This document shows, piece after piece, positions 44,879 through 52,319 of a stretch of 52,319 nt of DNA. Both the position numbers and the translations under genes were made by a program. The notes under the pieces are model-generated. The model ran no database searches. It was not told the DNA's origin and was given only the letters and a program-made list of their open reading frames with translations. The first letter of the stretch is position 1; each line of letters starts with the position of its first letter. Source of the stretch: Janthinobacterium psychrotolerans (GTDB lineage: Bacteria > Pseudomonadota > Gammaproteobacteria > Burkholderiales > Burkholderiaceae_D); the NCBI RefSeq assembly GCF_001677885.1, contig NZ_LOCQ01000036.1, forward strand, positions 1-52,319, written 5' to 3'.

Positions 44879-45976
44879 ATGAAGTCAGCTTTATGCTTGC
44901 CCCTGCGTGCCGTGGCCGCTGCCGTACTGCCGCTGTACTCGGCGCTGGCTGGCGCCGCCCCCACGCTCGATCCCGCCGTGCGCGAACGCGCCGAACTGCT
45001 CACGCGCGATGGCCGGCACGCCAGCATCGTGATTGCCGTGATCGAGGGCAAGGACAGCGCGGTCTACGGTTTTGGGCGCGGCAATAACGACGCCCTGCCC
45101 AACGCCGATACCGTCTACGAAATCGGTTCCGTCACCAAGACGTTTACCGGCCTGCTGCTGGCGCAGGCGGTGGCGGCCAAGCAGGTCAAGCTGTCGCAGC
45201 CGGTGGCCGATCTGCTGCCCGGCTACCAGATGCCTGCCGTAAATGGCCGCGCCATCACCTTGCAGGACCTGGCCACCCATTACTCGGGCCTGCCGCGCCT
45301 GCCCGATAACGGCGCACCGGCCGACATGAACGACCCGTACGCCGACTATGGCGACAAGCAGTTGCGCGCCTTTCTGGCCGGCCATGTGCCGGCGCACGCG
45401 CCGGGCGCCACGTTCGACTACTCGAACCTGGGCTTTGGCCTGCTGGGCACGGCGCTGGCGGCCAAGGCCGGACTGTCCTATGCCGGCTTGCTGCAACAGC
45501 GGATCGCCGGCCCGCTGGGCATGCGCTCGACCTCGGCCGTGATGACGCCGGGCCTGCGCGCACGCCTGGCGCCCGGCCACCTGGCCGACGGCAAGCCCGC
45601 CCGGAACTGGAATTTCCAGGCGATCGCCGGCGCCGGCGCCGTGCTGTCGACCCCGCGCGACATGGTGGCCTACCTGCAATCGTTCATGCTCCAGCCGGAC
45701 GCCGCCCACCAGCTGGCCGTGCAGCCGCAGCATGGCCTGGGCGACGGCAGGGCCGTCGGCCTGGCCTGGATGCGCGACGAGGCCAATGGCCATGCCATCG
45801 TCTGGCACAACGGCCAGACCGGCGGCTACGCCAGCTTTGCCGGTTTTACGCAGGACGGCAAACACGGCGTGGTGGTGCTGAGCAATACCTCGGCCAATGT
45901 CGATCAATTGGGTGTGGCCAGCCTGATACCGGGCAGCCTGGCGCCGCTGCCAGCGGCGCCGGAACACCCCAAATAA
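44879..45976 (+). CDS. Serine beta-lactamase-fold hydrolase (class C-like)
   Basis: The 365-residue protein has a signal peptide (residues 1-26, ending AGA) and the penicillin-binding fold with SVTK (Ser84-X-X-Lys87), YSN in FDYSNLGF and the third motif HNGQTGG in place of KTG. This pattern is shared by class C beta-lactamases, AmpH-like enzymes and esterase EstB. The HNG variant of the third motif is more frequent in non-lactamase relatives, so hydrolysis of beta-lactams is uncertain. It ends seven bases before a convergent gene. Confidence 0.85.
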   Translation: MKSALCLPLRAVAAAVLPLYSALAGAAPTLDPAVRERAELLTRDGRHASIVIAVIEGKDSAVYGFGRGNNDALPNADTVYEIGSVTKTFTGLLLAQAVAAKQVKLSQPVADLLPGYQMPAVNGRAITLQDLATHYSGLPRLPDNGAPADMNDPYADYGDKQLRAFLAGHVPAHAPGATFDYSNLGFGLLGTALAAKAGLSYAGLLQQRIAGPLGMRSTSAVMTPGLRARLAPGHLADGKPARNWNFQAIAGAGAVLSTPRDMVAYLQSFMLQPDAAHQLAVQPQHGLGDGRAVGLAWMRDEANGHAIVWHNGQTGGYASFAGFTQDGKHGVVVLSNTSANVDQLGVASLIPGSLAPLPAAPEHPK

Positions 45977-45983
45977 GCGGCGC

Positions 45984-46712
45984 TCAGCCGCAGGAAGGCA
46001 GCAGGATGTGCCTGTCTCGTTCGATGGCGCGCACTTTCACCGCTTGCGCGAAAGCGGCGCCGCTGACCTGGCTGAGGCAGGCGGTGATCAGCACCAGGGG
46101 AATCGACCACGAAAAGGCGCTGAACGCCGGCCAGCACGACCTCATGAACAGGCCGGCGATCATGCCGATAATAAAAACGATCCACACGATGGCGGCCCAG
46201 CTGGCCGGCACGCCGGGAATCAGGATCGCCGGCTCGATTCGCATTTTACGCACCACCTTGTCCCAGTTGACGCTGCCCTCCCTGGGCTTGAATTCCTGCT
46301 CGAAAGCGGGAGCGGCCAGGTCCGCCCAGCGCCGGTTGACGAGCCGCCAGCCAAACACCATGTTATACAGAAAGATGGCGGCAAAGATGGCCGCCAGGAG
46401 GCCCTTGGCCTGCACAGCCATGGGGCTGAGCCAGAACACGGGCAGGATGATGGACAGCATGAAAAACGTCAGCGTCCAGGCTATCGAGCCCATGAACAGC
46501 AGCTGATACAGCAGCCGCGTGCGGGCCTTGGGAAACAGCAGGCACTGGCACAGGAAAAGCGCCAGGCAGAACGGCAGCCACCACCAGAAAAAGCGCCAGC
46601 CCAGTTCGTCATTGCGGTTGGCCAGCTTGCGCGTCATGGCGGCGCCGCCTGTCGTGCCGAACAGCAAAATGAACAGCGACAGCAGCAGATAATTGAGGCT
46701 GACCCTGGTCAT
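45984..46712 (-). CDS. Unknown multi-pass membrane protein
   Basis: The 242-residue protein has about six hydrophobic helices, including FILLFGTTGGAAM at the N terminus and LFMRSCWPAFSAFSWSIPLVLITACL near the end. Family not recognised. Its ATG overlaps the stop of the preceding gene (ATGA at 46709-46712), so it is the last gene in a four-gene coupled operon. Confidence 0.72.
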   Translation of the reverse strand: MTRVSLNYLLLSLFILLFGTTGGAAMTRKLANRNDELGWRFFWWWLPFCLALFLCQCLLFPKARTRLLYQLLFMGSIAWTLTFFMLSIILPVFWLSPMAVQAKGLLAAIFAAIFLYNMVFGWRLVNRRWADLAAPAFEQEFKPREGSVNWDKVVRKMRIEPAILIPGVPASWAAIVWIVFIIGMIAGLFMRSCWPAFSAFSWSIPLVLITACLSQVSGAAFAQAVKVRAIERDRHILLPSCG

Positions 46713-47068
46713 GCCGCCAGCCCGCGCGCCGGCCGCGCCATGAATTGCTCCACGCGCGCCACGAAATCAGCCTTGCTGCGCGTGCGGTAGTCGCCGAGGA
46801 AGACCTCGCCGCCCTTGACGGCCTTGCCGTGCCGGTCGTAGCTCACCTTGCCCAACTCGAGCACGAACTCGCCGTCGGGATCGTCCTCGGGCTCGAAATG
46901 CGAATTGAAGCAGTAGCCGCTGTCGCGGCAATGGCCCCACAGCAGCAGCGCGCTGCTGAACCACTGCATGGTGTCCGGGCCGGGCTCGACCTCGAACAGG
47001 GTGTTGACCGAGATGGTCCAGCCGCCCGGTACGCGCAGCGGCTGCAAGAGATAAGGGAAATCGTTCAC
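46709..47068 (-). CDS. Unknown 119-aa soluble protein (GTG start)
   Basis: The GTG at 47068 overlaps the stop of ltrA (GTGA), which fixes the start and shows coupling. The protein is acidic, with NDFPYLLQPLRVPGGWTISVNTLFEVEP at the N terminus and a C-terminal GDYRTRSKADFVARVEQFM. No membrane segment. Family not recognised; it resembles small cytosolic accessory proteins found with membrane proteins. Confidence 0.72.
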   Translation of the reverse strand: MNDFPYLLQPLRVPGGWTISVNTLFEVEPGPDTMQWFSSALLLWGHCRDSGYCFNSHFEPEDDPDGEFVLELGKVSYDRHGKAVKGGEVFLGDYRTRSKADFVARVEQFMARPARGLAA

Positions 47069-48255
47069 GGGTCCAGTTCCGGCGGCGGACGGCGCAGCGC
47101 CATATATTCCCAGATCGCCACCAGGACCAGCACGCCGGTGGTGATGCAGGCCAGGATCAGCGGCGTGTACAGGCGGCCGAAAGCCATCGGTATCAGCGCC
47201 ATGATCATCAGGATGCCCAGCACATGCGACAGCGGCGGCGTGCTGCGCTCGCTGCTGACCCATTTGAACAGTGCGTTGCCCAGCAAATACAGGATCGGCC
47301 CGCCGAGCATGGCACAGATGCCGGCAAAGCTGGTTTCGTCGGGATACAGCAGCGACAGTTCGTCGGCCACGGCGCTGACGATGATGCCGCCGATGATCAG
47401 CATATGGATGTAGGTGTAGGCGCGGCGCGCGATGCGGCCCGGATCTTTCGAGCCGGCGATCAGGGCATGGCCCAGTTCGGCGCCCTTGTCAAAATACAAC
47501 CACCACATGGCGACGCTGCCCAGCAAGGCCGAGATAAAGCCGGTCCAGTTGGCTGCGGTCCACTCCAGGCCCGCGAAATTGGCGCCCGTGACCAGCAAGG
47601 ATTCGCCCAGCGCGATAATGACGAACAGGCCGCAGCGCTCGGACATATGGCTGCCATCGATATCCCAGTCGCCGGTGCTCGAACTGCCCAGGCCAGGCAC
47701 CTTGAACAGCAGCCATGGTCCGGCCAGGTCGACCAGCAGCGCCGCCGCCCACCAGTAGATGCGCACGGCAGGATCGGCCGCGCCGCCGAGCAGCCAGAAC
47801 ACGCCGGCAAATGCCGCCCACAGGGCGATGCGCTGGAAATTGCGGCGCCGCGCCACGTCTTCGCCCCGCACCGCCCACAGCGCGAACAGCGGCCGGCCCA
47901 CCTGCATCGCCACATAGGCGCCGGCAAAGCCGAGTCCGCGTGTGCCGAACGCCTCGGGGATCGAGGCCGACATCAGCAAGCCGCCCAGCATCAGCACGAA
48001 CAGGCACAGGCGCACGGGCATGCGTTCGGGGTCGAGCCAGTTGGTAATCCACGAGGTATAGATCCAGACCCACCAGACCGCCATCAGCAGCAAGCTCGTC
48101 TGCAGCCAGCCCAGGGCGCTCAGGTGTTCCAGCAGCGCATGCGACAGCTGGGTGACGGCAAACACGAACACCAGGTCGAAAAACAATTCGATCATGCTGA
48201 CCTTGCCGCTATCGGCCCTGCCCCGCGTGCGCAGCAGCGATGTTTTCAATTCCAT
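47065..48255 (-). CDS. ltrA: Low-temperature requirement A (LtrA) family membrane protein
   Basis: The 396-residue protein has the LtrA pattern: VSMIELFFDLVFVFAVTQLSHALLEH at the start, then FVIIALGESLLVTGANFAGLEW in the middle, and ten or so helices. LtrA proteins are linked to growth at low temperature in Listeria, but their transport role is not settled. The ATG at 48255 is chosen because FFDLVFVFAV then lies at the usual position. It is 13 bases downstream of the dehydrogenase gene and overlaps the next gene by four bases. Confidence 0.86.
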   Translation of the reverse strand: MELKTSLLRTRGRADSGKVSMIELFFDLVFVFAVTQLSHALLEHLSALGWLQTSLLLMAVWWVWIYTSWITNWLDPERMPVRLCLFVLMLGGLLMSASIPEAFGTRGLGFAGAYVAMQVGRPLFALWAVRGEDVARRRNFQRIALWAAFAGVFWLLGGAADPAVRIYWWAAALLVDLAGPWLLFKVPGLGSSSTGDWDIDGSHMSERCGLFVIIALGESLLVTGANFAGLEWTAANWTGFISALLGSVAMWWLYFDKGAELGHALIAGSKDPGRIARRAYTYIHMLIIGGIIVSAVADELSLLYPDETSFAGICAMLGGPILYLLGNALFKWVSSERSTPPLSHVLGILMIMALIPMAFGRLYTPLILACITTGVLVLVAIWEYMALRRPPPELDP

Positions 48256-48268
48256 CAGTTTCTTTCTT

Positions 48269-49225
48269 TTATTTAAATGGTACGGGCGTCGGCAGTGGCC
48301 GGCCCGCGAAATGCGCCTGCAGATTGTCGAGCACCAGCTGGCCCATGGCATGGCGCGTTTCCACCGTCAGGCTGCCGACATGGGGCGTGAGCACCACGTT
48401 GGGCAAGGCGCGCAAGGCGGCCGGCACGCGCGGTTCGTCGGCAAACACGTCCAGGCCCGCCGCGCCGAGGCGCCCTTCGGCCAGAGCCGAGATCATCGCC
48501 GCCTCATCGACCAGCGCGCCACGGGCGATATTGACCAGGGTGCCTTGCGGGCCCAGCGCATCGAGCACTTGCGCATTGACGGCGTGGCGGGTGGCCGGCG
48601 TGCCGGGCGCGCAGACGATCAGGTAATCGCTTTCCTGCGCCAGAGCCAGCAGGGACGCGGCGCGCGGCGCCTGCACGCCGGGCTTGGCGCGCGGCTGGTA
48701 GTAGCGCACCTGCACGCCAAAGGCGGCCAGGCGCAGCGCGATGGCCTGGCCGATCTGGCCAAAGCCGAAAATGCCGGCCGTCTTGCCGCGCAGGCTGGAC
48801 GCCGGCTTGACCGGCTCGCGCCGCTCCCAGCCGCCATCGCGCACGAAGCGGTCGAGCAAGGCGATATGGCGCGTCGTCGCCAGCAGCAGGCCCAGCGCCA
48901 CGTCGGCCACGTCGTCGGTCAGCACATTGGGCGTGGTGGTGACCGCGATGCCGCGCGCGCGGGCCGCATCGAGGTCGACGCCATCGAGGCCGACGCCAGT
49001 GACGGCAATGATTTCCAGCGCCGGCAAGGCCGCCATCTCCTCGCTTTTCAAGCCCAGCGCGCCGGTGGTGACGACGGCGCGGATACGGCCGGCGCGCTCG
49101 CGCAGCCAGCCGGCGCGCTGTTCGGGCGCCACCTGCCAGGCGTGGTGGCAGGTGTAACTGCGTTCCAGCTGCTCGTTGACGGCGGCCGTAGGGCTGGTGG
49201 CAAGTATCAATATGTCGGGAAGCAT
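48269..49225 (-). CDS. D-2-hydroxyacid dehydrogenase
   Basis: The 318-residue NAD(P)-dependent enzyme has the Rossmann motif GIFGFGQIGQAIA, the Arg in VNIARGALVDE, the Glu in DVFADEP and the catalytic His in LTPHVGS. It interconverts 2-oxo and D-2-hydroxy acids such as glyoxylate or hydroxypyruvate (GhrB-like); the exact substrate cannot be set. It heads an operon with ltrA and two unknown genes. Confidence 0.9.
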   Translation of the reverse strand: MLPDILILATSPTAAVNEQLERSYTCHHAWQVAPEQRAGWLRERAGRIRAVVTTGALGLKSEEMAALPALEIIAVTGVGLDGVDLDAARARGIAVTTTPNVLTDDVADVALGLLLATTRHIALLDRFVRDGGWERREPVKPASSLRGKTAGIFGFGQIGQAIALRLAAFGVQVRYYQPRAKPGVQAPRAASLLALAQESDYLIVCAPGTPATRHAVNAQVLDALGPQGTLVNIARGALVDEAAMISALAEGRLGAAGLDVFADEPRVPAALRALPNVVLTPHVGSLTVETRHAMGQLVLDNLQAHFAGRPLPTPVPFK

Positions 49226-49334
49226 GGGTGTCCTGAATGGGTCGGTGTCATAGCCAGACGCAACTTAGCATATTTGACGCCCGCCCGGGGCTGGCCGGCC
49301 CTAAAACCCTGCCGCCACCAAGGTCTGGCGGACC

Positions 49335-49979
49335 CTATGGGCACGGCACTTGTTTGACCTTGCCAGCCGTATTGAATGGGTCGGCGCCGGCCAGCGGATT
49401 GGCCTGCATGGCGTAGCAGGCGGCGCCGGTGGCGGTGACCACGCGCGTGCCTGGCCGGCCGTCGGCCGTCAGGTAGTCTTCCAGTTTGACCGCAGGACCG
49501 CCGCGCCAGGCGCTGGCGACCAAGGCCGCGAATTTGCTGTCGCCGGACAGTGCAGGCGCCGCCAGCCAGGGTTTGTCTTGCTTCAGTTCGCCGCGCAAGC
49601 TCTTGTCAACGCCGCCGGCGGCCAGCAAGGCGCGGGTGCGCAGGTCGCCGGCCGGTGCTGGCGGCGCGCTCTCCGGAACGGTGGCCTCCGGCACGGCCGT
49701 GATCGCCTCGCCCGGGGTCCCGGGCTTGGCAACCGTAGCTGGCGGCAATGATCTGCCCCTGCGTACCGGCGCCGTCACGGGCTGGGGAACGATCATCGGC
49801 AGCGCGCGCGGCATGGGCCGCGGCGGCATCAGGGTCATGAAGGCCACCTCCGTATAGTGCTGGAACTGCCTGGCCGGCAACAGCAGGAAATACAGGCCCA
49901 GGCCGTGCATGGCCAGGATCAGCGCCACGGCGGCGCCTTTCAGGCTGATACTGCGAGCAAGAACAGTGGATGGCGGCAT
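49335..49979 (-). CDS. TonB-like proline-rich membrane protein
   Basis: The 214-residue protein starts at the ATG at 49979 (AAGGAC nine bases upstream), has one N-terminal helix (GAAVALILAMHGLGLYFLLL) and a proline-rich stretch (PPRPMPRALPMIVPQPVTAP). The C-terminal part has cysteines (GAACYAM, QVPCP) but I see no standard TonB box-binding fold. It is divergent from the siderophore receptor and might be a receptor-specific accessory. Confidence 0.62.
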   Translation of the reverse strand: MPPSTVLARSISLKGAAVALILAMHGLGLYFLLLPARQFQHYTEVAFMTLMPPRPMPRALPMIVPQPVTAPVRRGRSLPPATVAKPGTPGEAITAVPEATVPESAPPAPAGDLRTRALLAAGGVDKSLRGELKQDKPWLAAPALSGDSKFAALVASAWRGGPAVKLEDYLTADGRPGTRVVTATGAACYAMQANPLAGADPFNTAGKVKQVPCP

Positions 49980-50185
49980 GCGAAGTCCTTGGAACGCGAG
50001 AGCGCGGTTCGCCATTCTAGGCATACTTTCCATTGGGAATTAGAAATTCGACAAGGTATCGTCTGGCGCACCTTTTCATTGCCGATATTGCGCCCTGCCG
50101 GCGGCACTGTTGCGTGCATGTCTGTACTTTTTGTACAAAGATCAAACATTTTCGACCATCTCTCACACAATGTCACGGACTATCC

Positions 50186-50204
50186 TATAATGATAATCAT
50201 TCTC
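50186..50204. promoter_or_regulatory. Fur box upstream of the siderophore receptor
   Basis: The 19-mer matches the Fur consensus at 17 of 19 positions (core ATAATGATAATCATT). A second half site, CTCATTATCAT, continues to 50212. It lies 25 bases before the receptor start and should repress it in high iron. Confidence 0.9.
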
Positions 50205-50228
50205 ATTATCATTTAAACAATCGCCGCC

Positions 50229-51719
50229 ATGCCTACCTTTCGCCTTGCTCCCACTCCTGTCGCCCTGGCCGTATTCCTGTTGGCCAGTGCCGCTGCCCAG
50301 GCACAAACGCCTGCCGCCGGCGATGCGCAAACCATGCCCAGCGTGGTGATCAGCGCCTCGGCCGACGCCTCGGCCGAAGGGCTGTCGCGCGCCTATGCGG
50401 GTGGCCAGGTGGCGCGCGGCGGGCGGATCGGCATCCTCGGTTCGGTCGACATGATGGACTCGCCGTTCGGCGCCACCAGCTATACCCAGCAATTCATTTC
50501 CGACCAGCAGGCGCGCAGCGTGGGCGACCTGCTGCAAAGCGATCCGGCCGTGCGCATGTCGCGCGGTTTCGGCAACTTCCAGGAAGTCTATATGATCCGC
50601 GGCTTCGCGCTGGACTCGGACGACGTGGCTTATAACGGCCTGTACGGCGTGCTGCCGCGCCAGTACGTATCGCCGGAACTGCTGGAACGGATCGAAGTCT
50701 TCCGTGGCGCCAGCGCTTTCCTCAATGGCGCGGCCCCTGGCGGCAGCGGCGTCGGCGGCGCCATCAACCTGATGCCCAAGCGCGCCGGCAATACGCCGCT
50801 GACGGAAGTGACGGTCGGCGTGGAAACCGGCGGCCATAGCTACGCCGCCATCGACGTGGCGCGCCGCTACGGCGAACAGCAGGAATTGGGCGTGCGCGTG
50901 AACGCCGCCAAGCGCCAGGGCGAGACCGGCATCGAGCATGAAGACCACGACGTCGGCATGTTCGCCGTCGGCCTCGACTATCGCGGCCGCGGTTTTCGCC
51001 TGTCGGCCGACGCCGGCTACCAGAATTTCGACCTCGACGCGCCACGCCCGTCGGTGGCGACATCAAGCGTGGCGGCCCTGCCATCGGCGCCCGACGCCTC
51101 GCGCAACTTTGCCCAGCCCTGGAGTTTTTCCAAGGAACGCGACGTGTTCGGCACGGCGCGCGCTGAATATGACGTGGCGAAAGATGTGGTGGCCTGGGCC
51201 GCGTTTGGCGGGCGCAAGACGCACGAATCGAACAGCCTGGCCAATCCGGCGCTGAGCGATGTCAATGGCAATGCTGCTTTCTCCCGTTTTGACAATGCCA
51301 GAAAGCAGGGAATTCGAACCGGAGAGTTGGGTGTGCGTGGCAAGGTCCGTCTGGCAGGTGTCAAGCATACCTTGGTCGCGAGTTGGTCTGGGCACTGGAA
51401 TGAAGCCAAGAATGCTTATGCCATTGGCGATGCCTTAAACACTAATATTTACGCACCAGTCAATACAGCTATCCCAGGGACGCCTTATCTTGGCGGTGTG
51501 ATGAGCGACCCGCGCGTCACGCAAAAAACCATCCTCAACAGCTATGCCTTGGCCGATACCATGGCATTTTTGGACGACACGCTGTTGCTGACGGCTGGCG
51601 TGCGCCGGCAGCAAATCAAGGATATTGGCTATGCTTATGGTACAGCGGTGCAATCCGGCCCAGCATATGATGAAAGTGCCACGACACCATTAGCCAGCAT
51701 CGTATTCAAGGCAAATAAG
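50229..51719 (+). pseudogene. TonB-dependent siderophore receptor cut by an IS
   Basis: The first 497 codons encode a siderophore receptor: a signal peptide (ending AAAQA, about residue 25), a TonB-box-like VVISA, the plug domain (TSYTQQFISDQQARSVGDLLQSDPAVRM, YMIRGF, ERIEVFRGASAFLNG) and the first part of the beta barrel. At 51720 the sequence changes to an IS481-type end; the frame then runs 10 foreign codons (CQDPPGYKHV) and stops at 51752. Full receptors of this class have more than 700 residues, so the C-terminal barrel is lost. The junction falls in the VFKANK strand. The Fur box upstream is intact. Confidence 0.9.
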
Positions 51720-52319
51720 TGTCAAGACCCGCCTGGTTATAAACACGTTTAACGAATAATTCTGGCTTTTTTGCCTGCCATTTCTTCATTGCCTGAATCG
51801 GCGTTTCGTTGTTGAGAGCGCGCTGCGGGATGTTATGGTTATAGATTTTCAGGTAATTGCGCAATGTTGATTCGAGCTCGGCCCTGGACGCGAAACGGGT
51901 CTGATTGACGACCTCGCTGATGCGGCCGTTGAAGCGTTCCACCATGCCGTTTGTCTGCGGATGACGTGGCGGGATCAGGCGATGTTCGATCGCCAGCTGT
52001 TTGCATAGCACGTCAAACGCGTGCTTGCCGCTGGGAATCCGGTCGCCCGTTTCCGGGTCTTTTTTCTTGCTGCTAAAGCGGTCAGTGAACTGGCTGCCAT
52101 TGTCGGTGAGCAGCTTGACGATGGCGATCGGACAGGCTTTGTTGAGCTTGATCAGGAAGTCGGTGCTGCTGCTGTCGGACTGGTCGGCATAGATCTCCAT
52201 GAAGACCCAGCGCGTGGCGCGGTCGATGGCGACGAACAGGTAACGGCGTTCTGTTTCGTCAGGCATCTGCGGCAAGTACTTGATATCCATATGTAAAAAG
52301 CCGGGCTCGTAGTCCTTGA
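51706..52319 (-). CDS. IS481-family transposase (C-terminal part)
   Basis: The minus-strand frame is open to the window end (codons for KDYEPGFLHMDIKYLP at the edge), so the N-terminal part is missing. The DDE core is present: the first Asp in MDIKYLP, the second in LTDNGSQF, and Glu in HPQTNGMVERFNGR. The last residues, TYLP, and the stop (51706-51708) lie outside the IS, in the receptor gene, so the transposase stop comes from the target. Confidence 0.88.
   Translation of the reverse strand, partial: KDYEPGFLHMDIKYLPQMPDETERRYLFVAIDRATRWVFMEIYADQSDSSSTDFLIKLNKACPIAIVKLLTDNGSQFTDRFSSKKKDPETGDRIPSGKHAFDVLCKQLAIEHRLIPPRHPQTNGMVERFNGRISEVVNQTRFASRAELESTLRNYLKIYNHNIPQRALNNETPIQAMKKWQAKKPELFVKRVYNQAGLDTYLP
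51720..52319. mobile_element. IS481-family insertion sequence (partial)
   Basis: The element begins at TGTCAAGACC, typical of IS481-type ends (TGTCAAG-), inside the receptor gene. It contains the 3' part of its transposase on the minus strand and runs off the window, so the other end and the target duplication cannot be read. Confidence 0.82.

Overview
The window is a high-GC stretch whose protein families and gene style fit a betaproteobacterium of the Oxalobacteraceae (Janthinobacterium, Massilia or Duganella relatives). That assignment is inferred from the overall look of the proteins, not from a marker gene. No rRNA, tRNA or CRISPR array was seen.

Positions 1-5820 hold the remains of a stress-response operon. 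It has a 5'-truncated, frameshifted dnaK copy, a triple-BON protein, an L,D-transpeptidase and a P-type cation ATPase. Positions 5837-10816 (minus strand) hold an extracytosolic flavin electron-transfer operon: a small PepSY protein, a DUF2271 protein carrying an FMN-acceptor-like motif, a PepSY/flavodoxin/FNR reductase and ApbE, the FMN transferase. An OmpR-type response regulator without a visible kinase lies upstream. A cytochrome b561 fragment at 10950 marks where this locus is broken.

Positions about 10.9-20.4 kb look like an inserted accessory island. It holds a possible dual-OB protein convergent with a DUF488 protein, a Gabija-type pair (OLD-family ATPase/TOPRIM GajA plus UvrD-like GajB), and a KfrA-like regulator broken by a 1-nt frameshift but with an intact palindromic operator. 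A small unknown protein and an HNH-type protein follow, then about 1.1 kb of repeats and a possible degraded transposase.

Positions 20.4-41 kb read like ordinary chromosome. They hold a Fur-box-preceded double DUF2061 protein, a Rieske/FAD oxidoreductase, an amidase with a divergent LysR regulator, an SMI1/KNR4 protein, a DUF4142 protein, and a cadR-cadA module with a MerR-type operator and a small unknown downstream gene. Next come a MocR regulator, two secreted alpha/beta hydrolases, an MFS efflux pump with a divergent LysR gene and a palindromic site, a MarR-thioesterase pair and an acyltransferase.

Positions 40.8-43.1 kb hold a tyrosine recombinase divergent from a second, intact KfrA-like coiled-coil protein, with repeated CGTAATA/TATTACG motifs between them. 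The rest holds a VirK/YbjX-type protein, a beta-lactamase-fold serine hydrolase, a four-gene coupled operon (2-hydroxyacid dehydrogenase, LtrA, two unknowns) and a TonB-like protein. It ends with a Fur-controlled TonB-dependent siderophore receptor cut off after codon 497 by an IS481-family element that runs off the window.
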